Numbered from the stretch's first letter, positions 1-8,284 are shown. The stretch is DNA of 64,000 bases from Chordicoccus furentiruminis (GCF_019355395.1 NZ_CP048829.1:1426001-1490000), one strand, 5' to 3'. The notes: generated from the sequence alone by a model not told the origin. Program-made: numbers and translations.

Positions 1-1571
1 TCGCGGTCTTCCTCCCATACCGTACTCCAGGACCGCACATTCTCCTCCGGGGATAGTCCGCCGTCTTCCGCCGCTTCCTTATCCAGCACCAGAAGAACGA
101 CCAGCCCCGCGTCGCGGAGCGCGCGCACCGTCGCTGCATAGGATTCGCCCGCTTCCGGACGGAGCAGGTATGTGTGACGGCCGTTCCGAACCAGACGGAA
201 CTCCGCTTCCTCAATGGCCTCCGCTGTCGACCCGTCCTCGCCCGGACGGAACGTAAAGACGGCCGGCGTCTGCCAGTTGAGGGCCGCGCGCATCTGGCGG
301 TCCGCACGGGGATGGCTCTTCCGTCCGGATCCGGCCGTCTTCAGCACCACGCCGCAGGCCGAAGTCATATGGCTGATCCGGTCGATCAGGATCAGCTCGC
401 CCATCGTCCGGTGAGCGGCGAAGCGGTCCATCACGATCGGCTCGGTGACGGCGATCTCACAGACGGCGATCTCGTTCTTACCGAGATGATCCGTCTGTTC
501 CCTGGCGCCGCTGTTGACGTCGATCCGGAAATCGATCTTCGTCACAATGCCGGGAATCTGCTTCGTGCCGAGCTTCACCAGGAAGTTTTTCCCAACGGTC
601 AGCGGTACGTCGTCCATCCAGAGCAGCTCTGTCTGAAAGGCGTCCGAGATCGTAAGACCGCTGCCGCGCTCCAGCACGCAGCCGCGGGAGACATCCACCT
701 CCCGGTCAAGCTGCAGCGTCACCGGCTGCCCTTCCGCTGCCTCCTGCACGTCCCGGCCTGCCGTCAGGATGCGGCGGACGTGCGCCTCCTCGCCGCTCGG
801 CAGAGAGCGGACCGGATCGCCCACACGGATCGTGCCCTGCTCAATCTGGCCCTGGAATCCGCGGAAGGAGCGGTCCGGACGGCAGACCCTCTGAACAGGA
901 AGGTAGAAGCCCTTCTCATCCGCGGAAGCCTCCGCCACATCCACTGTTTCCAGATAGTGAAGCAGCGTCGGTCCGTGATACCAGCTGAAGCTGGCGGTGG
1001 GAGCGGTGATGTTGTCGCCCTCGGTCGCGGACACGGGGATCAGGATCAGATTCTGAAGATCGAGCTCCTTCCTGAGTTCCTCCACCTGAGCGGAGATCTC
1101 CCGGAACCGGTTCTCATCGTATCCGACGAGATCCATCTTGTTGACGGCGAACACGAAATAGCGGATTCCCATCAGTGCGCAGATCCGGGCGTGACGGCGC
1201 GTCTGGACGAGCACGCCCTTCGTGGCGTCGATCAGAATCACCGCCAGATCCGCGAAGGAGGCGCCGCAGGCCATGTTTCTCGTGTACTCCTCATGTCCCG
1301 GCGTGTCAGCGCAGATAAAGCTCCGGTTGTCCGTCGTAAAGTACCGGTACGCCACATCGATCGTGATTCCCTGTTCTCTCTCGGCGATCAGTCCGTCCAG
1401 AAGAAGCGAATAGTCGATGGCGCCGCCTCTGCTTCCCACCTTGGAATCAAGCTCCAGTGCCTGCTCCTGATCTGCGTAAAGCAGCTTGGCGTCATAAAGA
1501 AGGTGACCGATCAGTGTGGATTTTCCGTCGTCCACGCTGCCGCAGGTAATGAATTTCAGCAGTCCGCTCAT
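1..1571 (-). CDS. cysN: Sulfate adenylyltransferase subunit 1 (GTPase), with degenerate APS-kinase-like C-terminus; 3' end outside window
   Basis: GTPase subunit of ATP sulfurylase. With CysD it makes adenosine 5'-phosphosulfate (APS) from sulfate and ATP, driven by GTP hydrolysis. Seen: P-loop GSVDDGKST at residues 11-19, switch region GITID at 68-72, DTPGH at 89-93, NKMD at 144-147, then the EF-Tu-like barrel domains. From about residue 434 the protein continues past the usual CysN end into a stretch resembling APS kinase: PAVFTFRPGEDGST sits where the kinase P-loop GxSGxGKST should be, followed by GRHTYLL and LRDAGLVVLLV. The P-loop lysine is absent, so kinase activity is unlikely. The start is an ATG overlapping the cysD stop by one base (TGATG). 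The open frame of 523 codons reaches the window edge, so the true C-terminus is unknown. Last gene of the leftward sulfate operon seen here. Confidence 0.9.
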   Translation of the reverse strand, partial: MSGLLKFITCGSVDDGKSTLIGHLLYDAKLLYADQEQALELDSKVGSRGGAIDYSLLLDGLIAEREQGITIDVAYRYFTTDNRSFICADTPGHEEYTRNMACGASFADLAVILIDATKGVLVQTRRHARICALMGIRYFVFAVNKMDLVGYDENRFREISAQVEELRKELDLQNLILIPVSATEGDNITAPTASFSWYHGPTLLHYLETVDVAEASADEKGFYLPVQRVCRPDRSFRGFQGQIEQGTIRVGDPVRSLPSGEEAHVRRILTAGRDVQEAAEGQPVTLQLDREVDVSRGCVLERGSGLTISDAFQTELLWMDDVPLTVGKNFLVKLGTKQIPGIVTKIDFRIDVNSGAREQTDHLGKNEIAVCEIAVTEPIVMDRFAAHRTMGELILIDRISHMTSACGVVLKTAGSGRKSHPRADRQMRAALNWQTPAVFTFRPGEDGSTAEAIEEAEFRLVRNGRHTYLLRPEAGESYAATVRALRDAGLVVLLVLDKEAAEDGGLSPEENVRSWSTVWEEDR

Positions 1572-2482
1572 CAGAAATAGCCCTCCCTCTTCCGTTTCTC
1601 CATGCTGCCGGCCCCGCCGTCCTTATCGATCACGCGGCTCGTCCGCTCGGATTCCACGGCGCTCAGCGTCTCCGTGACGATCTTGTCCAGCGTATCCGCC
1701 TCCGACTCGATGCCGCCGGTCAGCGGATAGCATCCGAGCGTCCTGAAACGGATCTTTTTGTGCATGATGTCCTCCGGCTTCAGATGAAGATGATCTATGA
1801 TCCGGTGATCATCCACCATGATCAGATTGCCCTGATACTCGATGCACGGTCGCTCCTTCGCGAAATACAGCGGCACGATCTCGATTCCTTCCCGGCGGAT
1901 ATATTCCCAGATGTCCGTCTCCGTCCAGTTCGAGATCGGGAAGACCCGGATACTCTCGCCCCGGTTGATCTGCGTGTTGTAAAGCTTCCACATCTCCGGC
2001 CGCTGGTTCTTCGGATCCCACGCCTGCGCGGCGTTGCGGAAGGAGAAGATTCTCTCCTTCGCCCGTGACTTCTCCTCGTCCCGCCGTCCGCCGCCGAACG
2101 CGGCCGTGAACCCGTAGTGCGTCAGTGCCTGCTTCAGCGCCTGCGTCTTCATGATGTCCGTATAGGAGGCGCCGTAGTCGAAAGGATTGACTCCGGCCTT
2201 CACGCCTTCCTCATTCTTCCACTCGAGCATCGTCAGCCCGTACTTCTCCGCCTGCGCGTCCCGGAACTCAATCATCTCGTGAAACTTCCATGTCGTGTTG
2301 ACATGAAGGAACGGGAAGGGCGGCTTCTCCGGATAAAAGGCCTTCAGCGCCAGATGCAGCATAACGGAGCTGTCCTTTCCGATGGAATACAGCATCACCG
2401 GCTTTTCGCACTCCGCGGCCACCTCCCGGATGATGTAGATCGCTTCCGCCTCGAGGGCGTCCAGATGCGACAGATTGCTCAT
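1571..2482 (-). CDS. cysD: Sulfate adenylyltransferase subunit 2
   Basis: Catalytic subunit of ATP sulfurylase; binds ATP and sulfate and forms APS with CysN. It is 303 residues, the usual family length. Seen: the PP-loop-type motif YSIGKDSSV at residues 32-40, the CysD signature HVNTTWKF near 60-67, and [11 protein letters not shown] at 130-140. The start lies 13 nt after the aprB stop and has a purine-rich site (AAAAGGAGG) in front. The gene is translationally coupled to cysN by a one-base stop/start overlap. Its place after aprA/aprB shows that APS formed here is meant for direct reduction. Cytoplasmic. Confidence 0.95.
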   Translation of the reverse strand: MSNLSHLDALEAEAIYIIREVAAECEKPVMLYSIGKDSSVMLHLALKAFYPEKPPFPFLHVNTTWKFHEMIEFRDAQAEKYGLTMLEWKNEEGVKAGVNPFDYGASYTDIMKTQALKQALTHYGFTAAFGGGRRDEEKSRAKERIFSFRNAAQAWDPKNQRPEMWKLYNTQINRGESIRVFPISNWTETDIWEYIRREGIEIVPLYFAKERPCIEYQGNLIMVDDHRIIDHLHLKPEDIMHKKIRFRTLGCYPLTGGIESEADTLDKIVTETLSAVESERTSRVIDKDGGAGSMEKRKREGYF

Positions 2483-2495
2483 GGTTTCCTCCTTT

Positions 2496-2810
2496 TCAGT
2501 ACCGGTTCGCGCTGCGCCGGTCCACGGTGATCGTCTTCGTACTGCCGTTCGGCGAAGTGACCGTCCAGCGGTAGACGCTTCCCTCCTTCCGGATGCTCAG
2601 CAGTGATCCGGCCCCTCCGATGTCCGCGCCCAGAAAATACCGGATCGCGCCGGCGGGGCATTCTTTCATGCAGGCCGTGCAGCCCCAGCAGTCCTCCGGA
2701 ATCCGGATCGCGGCCCGCTGCGAATCATCCAGCGCGATCAGATTCCCGGGACATGCCTCCGCGCAGCGCCCGCAGCCGATGCACAGCGCCCGGTCAATCG
2801 TGATGCTCAT
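2496..2810 (-). CDS. aprB: Adenylylsulfate reductase beta subunit-like ferredoxin
   Basis: Small 104-residue two-[4Fe-4S] protein. Cysteines are at 10, 13, 16, 20 ([11 protein letters not shown]) and 41, 44, 47, 51 ([11 protein letters not shown]). Beyond the clusters there is a short tail of about 45 residues with strand-rich sequence ([18 protein letters not shown]). Family knowledge: AprB carries electrons to the FAD of AprA, which reduces APS to sulfite and AMP. The gene lies between aprA (30 nt upstream) and cysD (13 nt downstream), so the assignment rests on both sequence and context. This compact form matches the assimilatory AprBA found in clostridia; an unrelated ferredoxin is possible but unlikely here. 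Confidence 0.88.
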   Translation of the reverse strand: MSITIDRALCIGCGRCAEACPGNLIALDDSQRAAIRIPEDCWGCTACMKECPAGAIRYFLGADIGGAGSLLSIRKEGSVYRWTVTSPNGSTKTITVDRRSANRY

Positions 2811-2840
2811 GACAGCCTCCTTTCATCGCTTCCGGTTCGA

Positions 2841-4631
2841 TCAGTCGTGATGCTCATAGGTTTCTCCCTTCACGAGCGGACGGCGGATGATCCGGATCCG
2901 TCCGTCCCGCATCACGGAATTGATATAGCACAGGCCTTCCCCGCTCTTCTCCGGATAGTCGATAAACTCGCCGAAGGTATGCCAGCGTGTCTCCTTCCGC
3001 GCCGAAAGATGCGCGATCAGCGCCCGGCAGACCGTCAGCCGCTCCCGGATCTCAAAGACGTGCATCAGGTCAAATGCATCCGCCGACGGAAGCGACCGGG
3101 CGAGCGTCTCCAGACGGGCGATCCGCCGGTCCGCCTCCGCAAGCCGGCCGGCGCTGTAACGGTAATCGGTGCGGATTCCGCCCGCGTACTCGTCCATCAC
3201 CTTCTGCATCGCCTCTTCTGCCTGCTGCCATGTCAGCGTCGTCCTGGGCGCCTCCAGATGCCGGCGGTACGCAGCCACCGCCGCGGCGGCTTGAGCGGCC
3301 GGGTCATCCGGTGCGCCGCAGTCCGCATCCTTTTGAGAGGCGTTTCCAGGCACCTCCCGCACGACCGGCTCTGCTCCGTCCCGCGTCCCGACGGACGGCT
3401 CATATTCCGTCCCGGCCTCGTTGAGATACGCGGCGATGGATCCGGCCGCGATCTCTCCCTCGGCCAGCGCGCCGGTCACATATTTCTGCGGCGCGCCGCC
3501 CGCCACGTCTCCGGCTGCGAAGAGGCCTCTCAGCGTCGTCTCCCTCTTCGTATCCACCCAGTATCCGCCGGCCGTATGGCCTCCCACCACATAGGGTTCG
3601 GTGCCTTCGATCTCTACGTTCTGCGCCGAAGGTCCCCGGCCGGATTCCACCCATCGCAGCGTCTGCGCCGGCGCCATATTGAGATACGCCCGGAAAAGGT
3701 CGTCCTCCTGCTCCTTCGTGATCCCTGCCGTCTCGAGGTAGCAGGGGCCGTTTCCCTTCCGGTTCTCCTCCACCGTGCCGTAGATTCGCTGGGCTGTGGA
3801 AAGACCGTACACGTTTTCGTAAGTCTCTCCCTTCGCGTTGACCTGACGCGCATGCACGCCCTGGGCGATCGTGCCGGTGGGCGCGATAGTGTCCTTGCAG
3901 CGAAGCGCGACGAACCGCATCTCGAGCGTCGTCATCTCCGCGCCCGCCCTGAGGCCCATCGCGTAGCCGGCACCCGTGTTGAAGGGCGGATACCACATCT
4001 TGTGCCTCGAGAAGCCGGGGTTGTTCGGACGGTAAAGCCCGGCCGCTCCTCCGGTCGCCATCAGAACTGCCTTCGCACGGATCTCGTAGAACACGCGCTC
4101 CCGGACCGAAAAACCGACGGCGCCGGCCGCATGGCGTTCTTTTCCCCTGCCTTCGGTCAGCAGATCCGTGATGTTGACATGATTGAGAACCGTGACCGTC
4201 TTCTCCGCTTCCGCGCCCTTCGCCAGAATCGGCTTGATGTTCTCCCCGTTGATCTTGACGTTCCGCCAGCCCCTCGTCGCGTACCGGCCGTCGGCGTCCT
4301 TCAGGATCACCAGACCCCGGCGCTCCAGATCCTCCGTCACGCCGTTGAAACGGCGGGCAATCGAAAGGAGCAGGTCCTCCCGCACGATCCCGCCGGCATC
4401 TTCCCTCGCGTAATCCACATAGTCTTCCGGCGTATGCCCTTCGGAAATGTACGCGTTCAGCGCGTTGACTCCGGCGGCAAGACAGCCGCTTCTTGTGATG
4501 TTCGCTTTCTCGGCGATCAGCACCCGGATTCCCCCGCGCTCTCCCAGCCGGATCGCCGCATAGCATCCGGCCGTTCCGCCTCCGATGATCAGCACATCGG
4601 TCGTCAGCAGTTTCTTCGTCCATTCGGTCAT
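2841..4631 (-). CDS. aprA: Adenylylsulfate reductase alpha subunit (FAD)
   Basis: 596-residue flavoprotein of the succinate dehydrogenase/fumarate reductase fold. Seen: the dinucleotide-binding motif LIIGGGTAGCYAAI at residues 14-27, a GGAAGLY stretch near 200, and the conserved C-terminal FAD region VGGHTAGGYWVDT...GLFAAGDVAGG. The helical capping domain follows, and the tail contains SVMRDGRIRIIRR. Function: reduction of APS to sulfite and AMP, with electrons from AprB. The gene is 19 nt downstream of the ChrA-like transporter gene. A generic fumarate-reductase flavoprotein is the alternative, but the adjoining aprB, cysD and cysN make APS reductase by far the better call. A GGGAGG site precedes the ATG. 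Confidence 0.88.
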   Translation of the reverse strand: MTEWTKKLLTTDVLIIGGGTAGCYAAIRLGERGGIRVLIAEKANITRSGCLAAGVNALNAYISEGHTPEDYVDYAREDAGGIVREDLLLSIARRFNGVTEDLERRGLVILKDADGRYATRGWRNVKINGENIKPILAKGAEAEKTVTVLNHVNITDLLTEGRGKERHAAGAVGFSVRERVFYEIRAKAVLMATGGAAGLYRPNNPGFSRHKMWYPPFNTGAGYAMGLRAGAEMTTLEMRFVALRCKDTIAPTGTIAQGVHARQVNAKGETYENVYGLSTAQRIYGTVEENRKGNGPCYLETAGITKEQEDDLFRAYLNMAPAQTLRWVESGRGPSAQNVEIEGTEPYVVGGHTAGGYWVDTKRETTLRGLFAAGDVAGGAPQKYVTGALAEGEIAAGSIAAYLNEAGTEYEPSVGTRDGAEPVVREVPGNASQKDADCGAPDDPAAQAAAAVAAYRRHLEAPRTTLTWQQAEEAMQKVMDEYAGGIRTDYRYSAGRLAEADRRIARLETLARSLPSADAFDLMHVFEIRERLTVCRALIAHLSARKETRWHTFGEFIDYPEKSGEGLCYINSVMRDGRIRIIRRPLVKGETYEHHD

Positions 4632-4650
4632 GACCGGCCTTTCCTCCCTC

Positions 4651-6003
4651 TCATATCAGAACCAGCAGCGCCGCGCCTGCGGCCGCGGAAAACAGCATCG
4701 GAAGAATCTGTCCTGTCTTCTTCCGAAGAAGCAGGAAGAGGTCGGTTCCGACGACCGCCGCGGTGATCAGAAGCGTCGCGCCGGCACTTTTTCCCATCGC
4801 CGCACCCGTCTCAAGGTTCGTCTTCACCATCGTCAGCATGACATTCAGCAGAAGCCCGCCGATGATCGGCCGGATGAAACGCCCGAGGCGCCGGAAAAAC
4901 GGTGCGTCGCGAAATGTTCTCATCATCCAGCGTGTCAGACCGAAGATGACGCCGGAGGCGGCGACGCTGACGCCGAAACCGGCGGCCGCCAGAAGAAAAG
5001 CGTCCGTTCTTCCTCCGGACTCAAGACCGATCAGATACCCGGTGCCCGAAAGAATCTTGCAGAGAATCGATCCGGGAAGAAGGTTGGCCACCGGCACCAG
5101 CGTCCCGTAGAAGGCGTCCGCGCGGACCAGCCCGCTCCCTGCGAACAGTCCGTCCGCCACGGAAAGATAGGCGTCGCCGCCTCCGAAGGAAAGAAGGGAA
5201 GATACAAGACCGCGAATCAGATAATCGAAACTCCGGCCGGCCGTAAGAAGAGCCGGGAGAGAAAGAAGAAGCACGAAGGCGGTCCATGCGGACGTCTCAC
5301 GTCCGAGGCCGGTCCAGTCCGGCTTCGCCTTCACATGCATGCTCCGGCTCCCGGACCGCAGTCCGGTCACGAAGATCACGGCAAAAGAGATCAGCAGCAC
5401 CTCCACGGTACCGAAAGCGGGCAGGGGCAGCGACGTCCGTCCTCCCAGCGTCCTCCCGCAGGTGAGAAAGAATACAAGAAGCATCACGGCCGGCGCGCGC
5501 AGACGTTCTCTGCCGGTCTGGCCTGCGGCGGGCCGGACCGAACGGACGGCATAGACAATCAGGAGGCTGCTGATAAAGGCGCCAAGACCCACGGAGAGAT
5601 ACCGGACCGCCGTCATCACAGCCGCGCTTCCCGAAGATACGGCGGCCAGCGCGAGCACTGTGAGCAGCGCGCCCGGCAGCGCCATCAGCACGGAGGCAGC
5701 CAGCATCCCCGGAACGCCGCAGACTCTGCTGCCGACGCCGGCGGCGATCTCCACCGGAAGGGCGCCCGGCGTCACACAGGCCGCCACCACGTCCTCGTCA
5801 TATTCATCCTGCGTGACGAGACGACGTTCCGTGACGACCTCCTCCTCGATCACCGGGATCAGTGCACTGCCGCCCCCGAAGCCGATGGCTCCGATCCTGA
5901 GCATGGAAAGCATCAGCTTCAGCGCGGGGCTCTTTTCCAAAAGGCTCCGTCTGTCCGCCGTTCCCAGCGCTGCGCGTTCCGACACTCCAGCGAATTCTGT
6001 CAT
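4651..6003 (-). CDS. ChrA/CHR-family transporter, probable sulfate importer
   Basis: 450-residue polytopic membrane protein with two CHR halves. The first half has the FGGGSALIPVIEEEVV region near residues 40-60 and a P-G-A-L-P-rich segment; the second repeats the pattern as LSFGGGDAYLSVADGLF and LLPGSILCKILSGTGYLIG. The ATG at 6003 is chosen because GGAGG lies just ahead of it, whereas the longer open frame would begin inside the promoter. CHR proteins are named for chromate efflux, but chromate is a sulfate analogue. As the first gene of the operon chrA-aprA-aprB-cysD-cysN, this one most likely supplies sulfate. That substrate is inference from position. Transcribed from the promoter at 6059-6087. 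Confidence 0.85.
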   Translation of the reverse strand: MTEFAGVSERAALGTADRRSLLEKSPALKLMLSMLRIGAIGFGGGSALIPVIEEEVVTERRLVTQDEYDEDVVAACVTPGALPVEIAAGVGSRVCGVPGMLAASVLMALPGALLTVLALAAVSSGSAAVMTAVRYLSVGLGAFISSLLIVYAVRSVRPAAGQTGRERLRAPAVMLLVFFLTCGRTLGGRTSLPLPAFGTVEVLLISFAVIFVTGLRSGSRSMHVKAKPDWTGLGRETSAWTAFVLLLSLPALLTAGRSFDYLIRGLVSSLLSFGGGDAYLSVADGLFAGSGLVRADAFYGTLVPVANLLPGSILCKILSGTGYLIGLESGGRTDAFLLAAAGFGVSVAASGVIFGLTRWMMRTFRDAPFFRRLGRFIRPIIGGLLLNVMLTMVKTNLETGAAMGKSAGATLLITAAVVGTDLFLLLRKKTGQILPMLFSAAAGAALLVLI

Positions 6004-6027
6004 CCTGCCGCCTCCGCTATAATCATA

Positions 6028-6054
6028 GTAATTTGGTATGAATACTAGAATTAC
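6028..6054. promoter_or_regulatory. Operator-like nested dyads at the sulfate promoter start site
   Basis: Two overlapping inverted repeats lie just downstream of the -10 box: an outer GTAATT/AATTAC pair (arms 6028-6033 and 6049-6054) and an inner GTAT-GA-ATAC pair (6036-6045). Their position over the predicted start site is that of a repressor operator. The AT-rich dyad and the operon content suggest a sulfur or cysteine regulator (a CymR/Rrf2-type protein is an obvious candidate), but no regulator gene is in this window and the identity is inference. Confidence 0.5.
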
Positions 6055-6058
6055 GTGA

Positions 6059-6087
6059 ACTATAGCATTCAGGCAACGGATTGTCAA
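6059..6087 (-). promoter_or_regulatory. Sigma-A-type promoter of the sulfate operon
   Basis: Read on the minus strand, a perfect -35 TTGACA (6082-6087) and a -10 TATAGT (6059-6064) are separated by 17 nt. Initiation is expected near 6052, about 50 nt before the ChrA-like start codon. The -35 hexamer ends on the first base of the IS target duplication, so the insertion at 6092 sits immediately upstream of the promoter and leaves the core elements intact. Confidence 0.85.
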
Positions 6088-6132
6088 TGAATGTGAACTT
6101 CCTGAAAAATTAACTCTCGACGGCTCCCTGAG

Positions 6133-6354
6133 TTATTCCTGAGAGTCATCGGCGGTGAGAAAATCCATGATCTCCTCAAATGAGCGGTTGCTATGCTCGA
6201 TTGCCTGAAGCAGTTCCTTGTTGTGTAACTCATCGCGTTTTTTCATCAGCTGATTGAGCTGCTCGAGTTCAGCTTCGTACTTATCCTTGGCTTTGGAAAC
6301 GACCAGCTTCTGCTGTTCGATCTTGTCATCGATACTGATTCTTCTGCGTGCCAT
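6133..6354 (-). CDS. Small coiled-coil protein encoded inside the insertion sequence
   Basis: 73 residues, very rich in K, E and Q, with heptad-like spacing across residues 8-50 (for example KDKYEAELEQLNQLMKKRDEL), predicting a coiled coil. The tail is acidic (FLTADDSQE). It starts two bases after the transposase stop and has its own strong site, AAGGAGG, within the transposase 3' end, so it is co-transcribed and translated independently. It lies within the inverted repeats and is therefore part of the element. Possible roles are an accessory factor or inhibitor of transposition; function is not known. Some resemblance to small DUF4315-like helical proteins is noted but not claimed. Confidence 0.75.
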   Translation of the reverse strand: MARRRISIDDKIEQQKLVVSKAKDKYEAELEQLNQLMKKRDELHNKELLQAIEHSNRSFEEIMDFLTADDSQE

Positions 6355-6356
6355 GG

Positions 6357-8069
6357 TTATGCCTCCTTCGCAATGAAAGACTTCAGATCATCGTTGATTT
6401 CTACTGCCTGTTTCCTGACATTTGCTTCGGTTAATCCGAATGCTTTCAGAATAGACTTCTGGGTCGCAGTCACTGAGTAATCCAGATAGTATTCGCGGTC
6501 AGGCTGGCGCACGATCTCGATCTTTTCAAGTTCACGGATTGCGGCAGGCACCGTCATGTAGTTTTCTTTATGATGAGTTTTCAACATTTGTTCCTTCAGC
6601 AGGAAATGCATTCGATTTCGGATGATCAGAGCTACAAACTCAATGAAGATCTTTGCGTGCAGCGCCTCGTTGGTCTGGCAGCGCATTGTTCTGTCTCCAA
6701 GGAATGTTTTATCTTCCCGGAACATTTTTTCAGATGCATCCCGGCTCTTATAAAGATCCAGCGCCTCTGCCGCATCCATCTTTTCGGATGTGATGATAAC
6801 AAAGTAACCACATAGGGCGATTTCTTCATCGATAACATTGTAACGCTCACGGTCATACATGAACTTTTCATCATCTTGACCTTCATGGTAGTAGATCAGG
6901 TCGAAATACTTGCGGAACTCATGCCCAAGGTCAAGCTTCATGCCTTGATGTTCCTGAAGATACAGGGACATCCGGTCGATCTTTTCTTCAAAGAGCTCAC
7001 GTTCGGAAGTCTGCTTCCGTTCGTTGTAGTAGATGTGGAAGTAGCGCTCCTTCTCATCGGAAGGATACAGATGGTGCTTCACTGTAATGCCATTAACCCT
7101 GTAGTCACGAAGGCTGTATTCGCGCTTTTCCTCAAAGCTGCCTTTAACTGACAGAACAAGATCACGGACAAGTGATTTCATTCCTTTCATCATGATAATG
7201 AACTCGTAACCGTTCTTATCCATGAAGTGAATGTTTTCCTTGCTGAAATATCCACGGTCAAGAATAAATCCGACCTGACGGTAGCCGTAACCTTTTGCTT
7301 TCAGAAGCATTATCTGAAGCTGAGACACATCAACAATGCTTCCGGGATACTCTTCATAATAAAGAGGCTCAGAGTTATTGTGATCGTAAGCAATCGAGTA
7401 GTTAAGTACCGGCTTTCCATTGTCATCTTTGGGATGGCCGATCTCAACATATTCAAGATCACCGGCCTGGCAGTTCTTGTTGGTTGAGTCGTAAGTAATG
7501 TAGATCTTTTCCCGGTGATCATGCCTGCTGTTCCATTCATTCTGGAAAGCAATGCACTGATCCCGTGTGATGTCGTTGATGAAAGAAGATACCTTCGAAT
7601 CACTGTACAGTTTCATCTGCCGCGTAAAAAGCGGATGGTTGTAGGCGTAATCCGGATAGTACTGACCGGCATTATTCTCCGTGACAATGGAGTATGCTGC
7701 AAGATCAAGGAAAAGACCTGCGTCCTTTCCAATCAGCCGCCCAATGATCTCATCCAGATGATAACCGGCGATAATCTTGCGTATAACAAGAAACGCCCCA
7801 ATGCGCAGGCATGCACTTCGATCAGATGTTTCGTTAACCTGCGGAAGTTCTGCTTCCGGAAAGTATTTTAGGAAGTTTGTATTGGGATACATCGTCTCGG
7901 ACGAAGCATTCAGGCACTTTCCGATCGTTGTGTTTTTCGGAACGGAATAATGTTTTTCCGAACTGTATTTGCGATCGTAAGCATAGTAAATATAGGTTAT
8001 TCCACGGATCGTTTTCCGGGTGATCCCATGCTTGGAATCCGGTATTTTGACCTCGTAATCGAGATACAC
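6357..8069 (-). CDS. IS1634-family DDE transposase
   Basis: 570-residue transposase. Catalytic triad seen as D194 (ITYDSTN), D271 (ILDRGYFS) and E447 in the exact Y-(2)-R-(3)-E-(6)-K signature Y440/R443/E447/K454 (YKSRDASEKMFREDK). This is the IS4-superfamily arrangement typical of IS1634. The start is GTG at 8069, preceded by AGGAGGG at 5-nt spacing. A TATAAT box at 8106-8111 would drive it, with only a weak -35 (TGATCA, 17 nt upstream). A perfect 18-bp palindrome lies between this -10 and the ribosome-binding site. No disruption is visible. Confidence 0.9.
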   Translation of the reverse strand: MYLDYEVKIPDSKHGITRKTIRGITYIYYAYDRKYSSEKHYSVPKNTTIGKCLNASSETMYPNTNFLKYFPEAELPQVNETSDRSACLRIGAFLVIRKIIAGYHLDEIIGRLIGKDAGLFLDLAAYSIVTENNAGQYYPDYAYNHPLFTRQMKLYSDSKVSSFINDITRDQCIAFQNEWNSRHDHREKIYITYDSTNKNCQAGDLEYVEIGHPKDDNGKPVLNYSIAYDHNNSEPLYYEEYPGSIVDVSQLQIMLLKAKGYGYRQVGFILDRGYFSKENIHFMDKNGYEFIIMMKGMKSLVRDLVLSVKGSFEEKREYSLRDYRVNGITVKHHLYPSDEKERYFHIYYNERKQTSERELFEEKIDRMSLYLQEHQGMKLDLGHEFRKYFDLIYYHEGQDDEKFMYDRERYNVIDEEIALCGYFVIITSEKMDAAEALDLYKSRDASEKMFREDKTFLGDRTMRCQTNEALHAKIFIEFVALIIRNRMHFLLKEQMLKTHHKENYMTVPAAIRELEKIEIVRQPDREYYLDYSVTATQKSILKAFGLTEANVRKQAVEINDDLKSFIAKEA

Positions 8070-8083
8070 GGTGCCCTCCTAAC

Positions 8084-8101
8084 GAGAGTTAATTAACTCT
8101 C
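8084..8101. promoter_or_regulatory. 18-bp perfect palindrome in transposase leader
   Basis: GAGAGTTAATTAACTCTC lies between the transposase -10 box and its ribosome-binding site. Each half (GAGAGTTAAT) also occurs in both terminal inverted repeats (about 6109-6118 and 8201-8210). The transposase therefore probably recognises the same sequence at the ends and at its own promoter, allowing autorepression; alternatively the palindrome forms a leader hairpin. Confidence 0.6.
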
Positions 8102-8275
8102 CATTATTATAGCACCAACCACGAAAAATGATCACCTAAAATGCAAGTTTTTGGCTTAAAATCAACCTTTCTGGAGTCGAGAAAGATCACGATTCAGAAA
8201 CGAGAGTTAATAATCGAGGAAGTTCACAATGAAAGAATCCGAATCGTGGAAAACGGAGCCGCTTTGCCCGGATGA

Positions 8276-8284
8276 TGATATAAT
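8276..8284 (+). promoter_or_regulatory. Extended -10 promoter for the hydrolase/CDF pair
   Basis: TGATATAAT (TGn followed by a perfect TATAAT at 8279-8284) lies 80 nt ahead of the hydrolase ATG. No good -35 is present, consistent with an extended -10 promoter. It lies outside the insertion sequence. Confidence 0.5.

Larger units (their letters stand above)
6092..8228 (-). mobile_element. IS1634-type insertion sequence with 5-bp target duplication
   Basis: 2137-bp element. Its ends are imperfect inverted repeats of about 28 bp: TGTGAACTTCCT then AATTAACTCTCG on the left (from 6092), and the complement ending AGGAAGTTCACA on the right (to 8228). The same pentamer ATGAA flanks both ends (6087-6091 and 8229-8233). 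It contains a leftward DDE transposase and a small downstream gene. It separates the sulfate operon promoter from the rightward hydrolase gene. Well-preserved ends and intact genes suggest a recent, possibly active copy. The family call rests on the transposase signature and target-site length. Confidence 0.85.

Noticed and set aside
2847-4766. 639-codon plus-strand open frame opposite aprA
   Set aside because: No recognisable domain and no ribosome-binding site; shadow of aprA.
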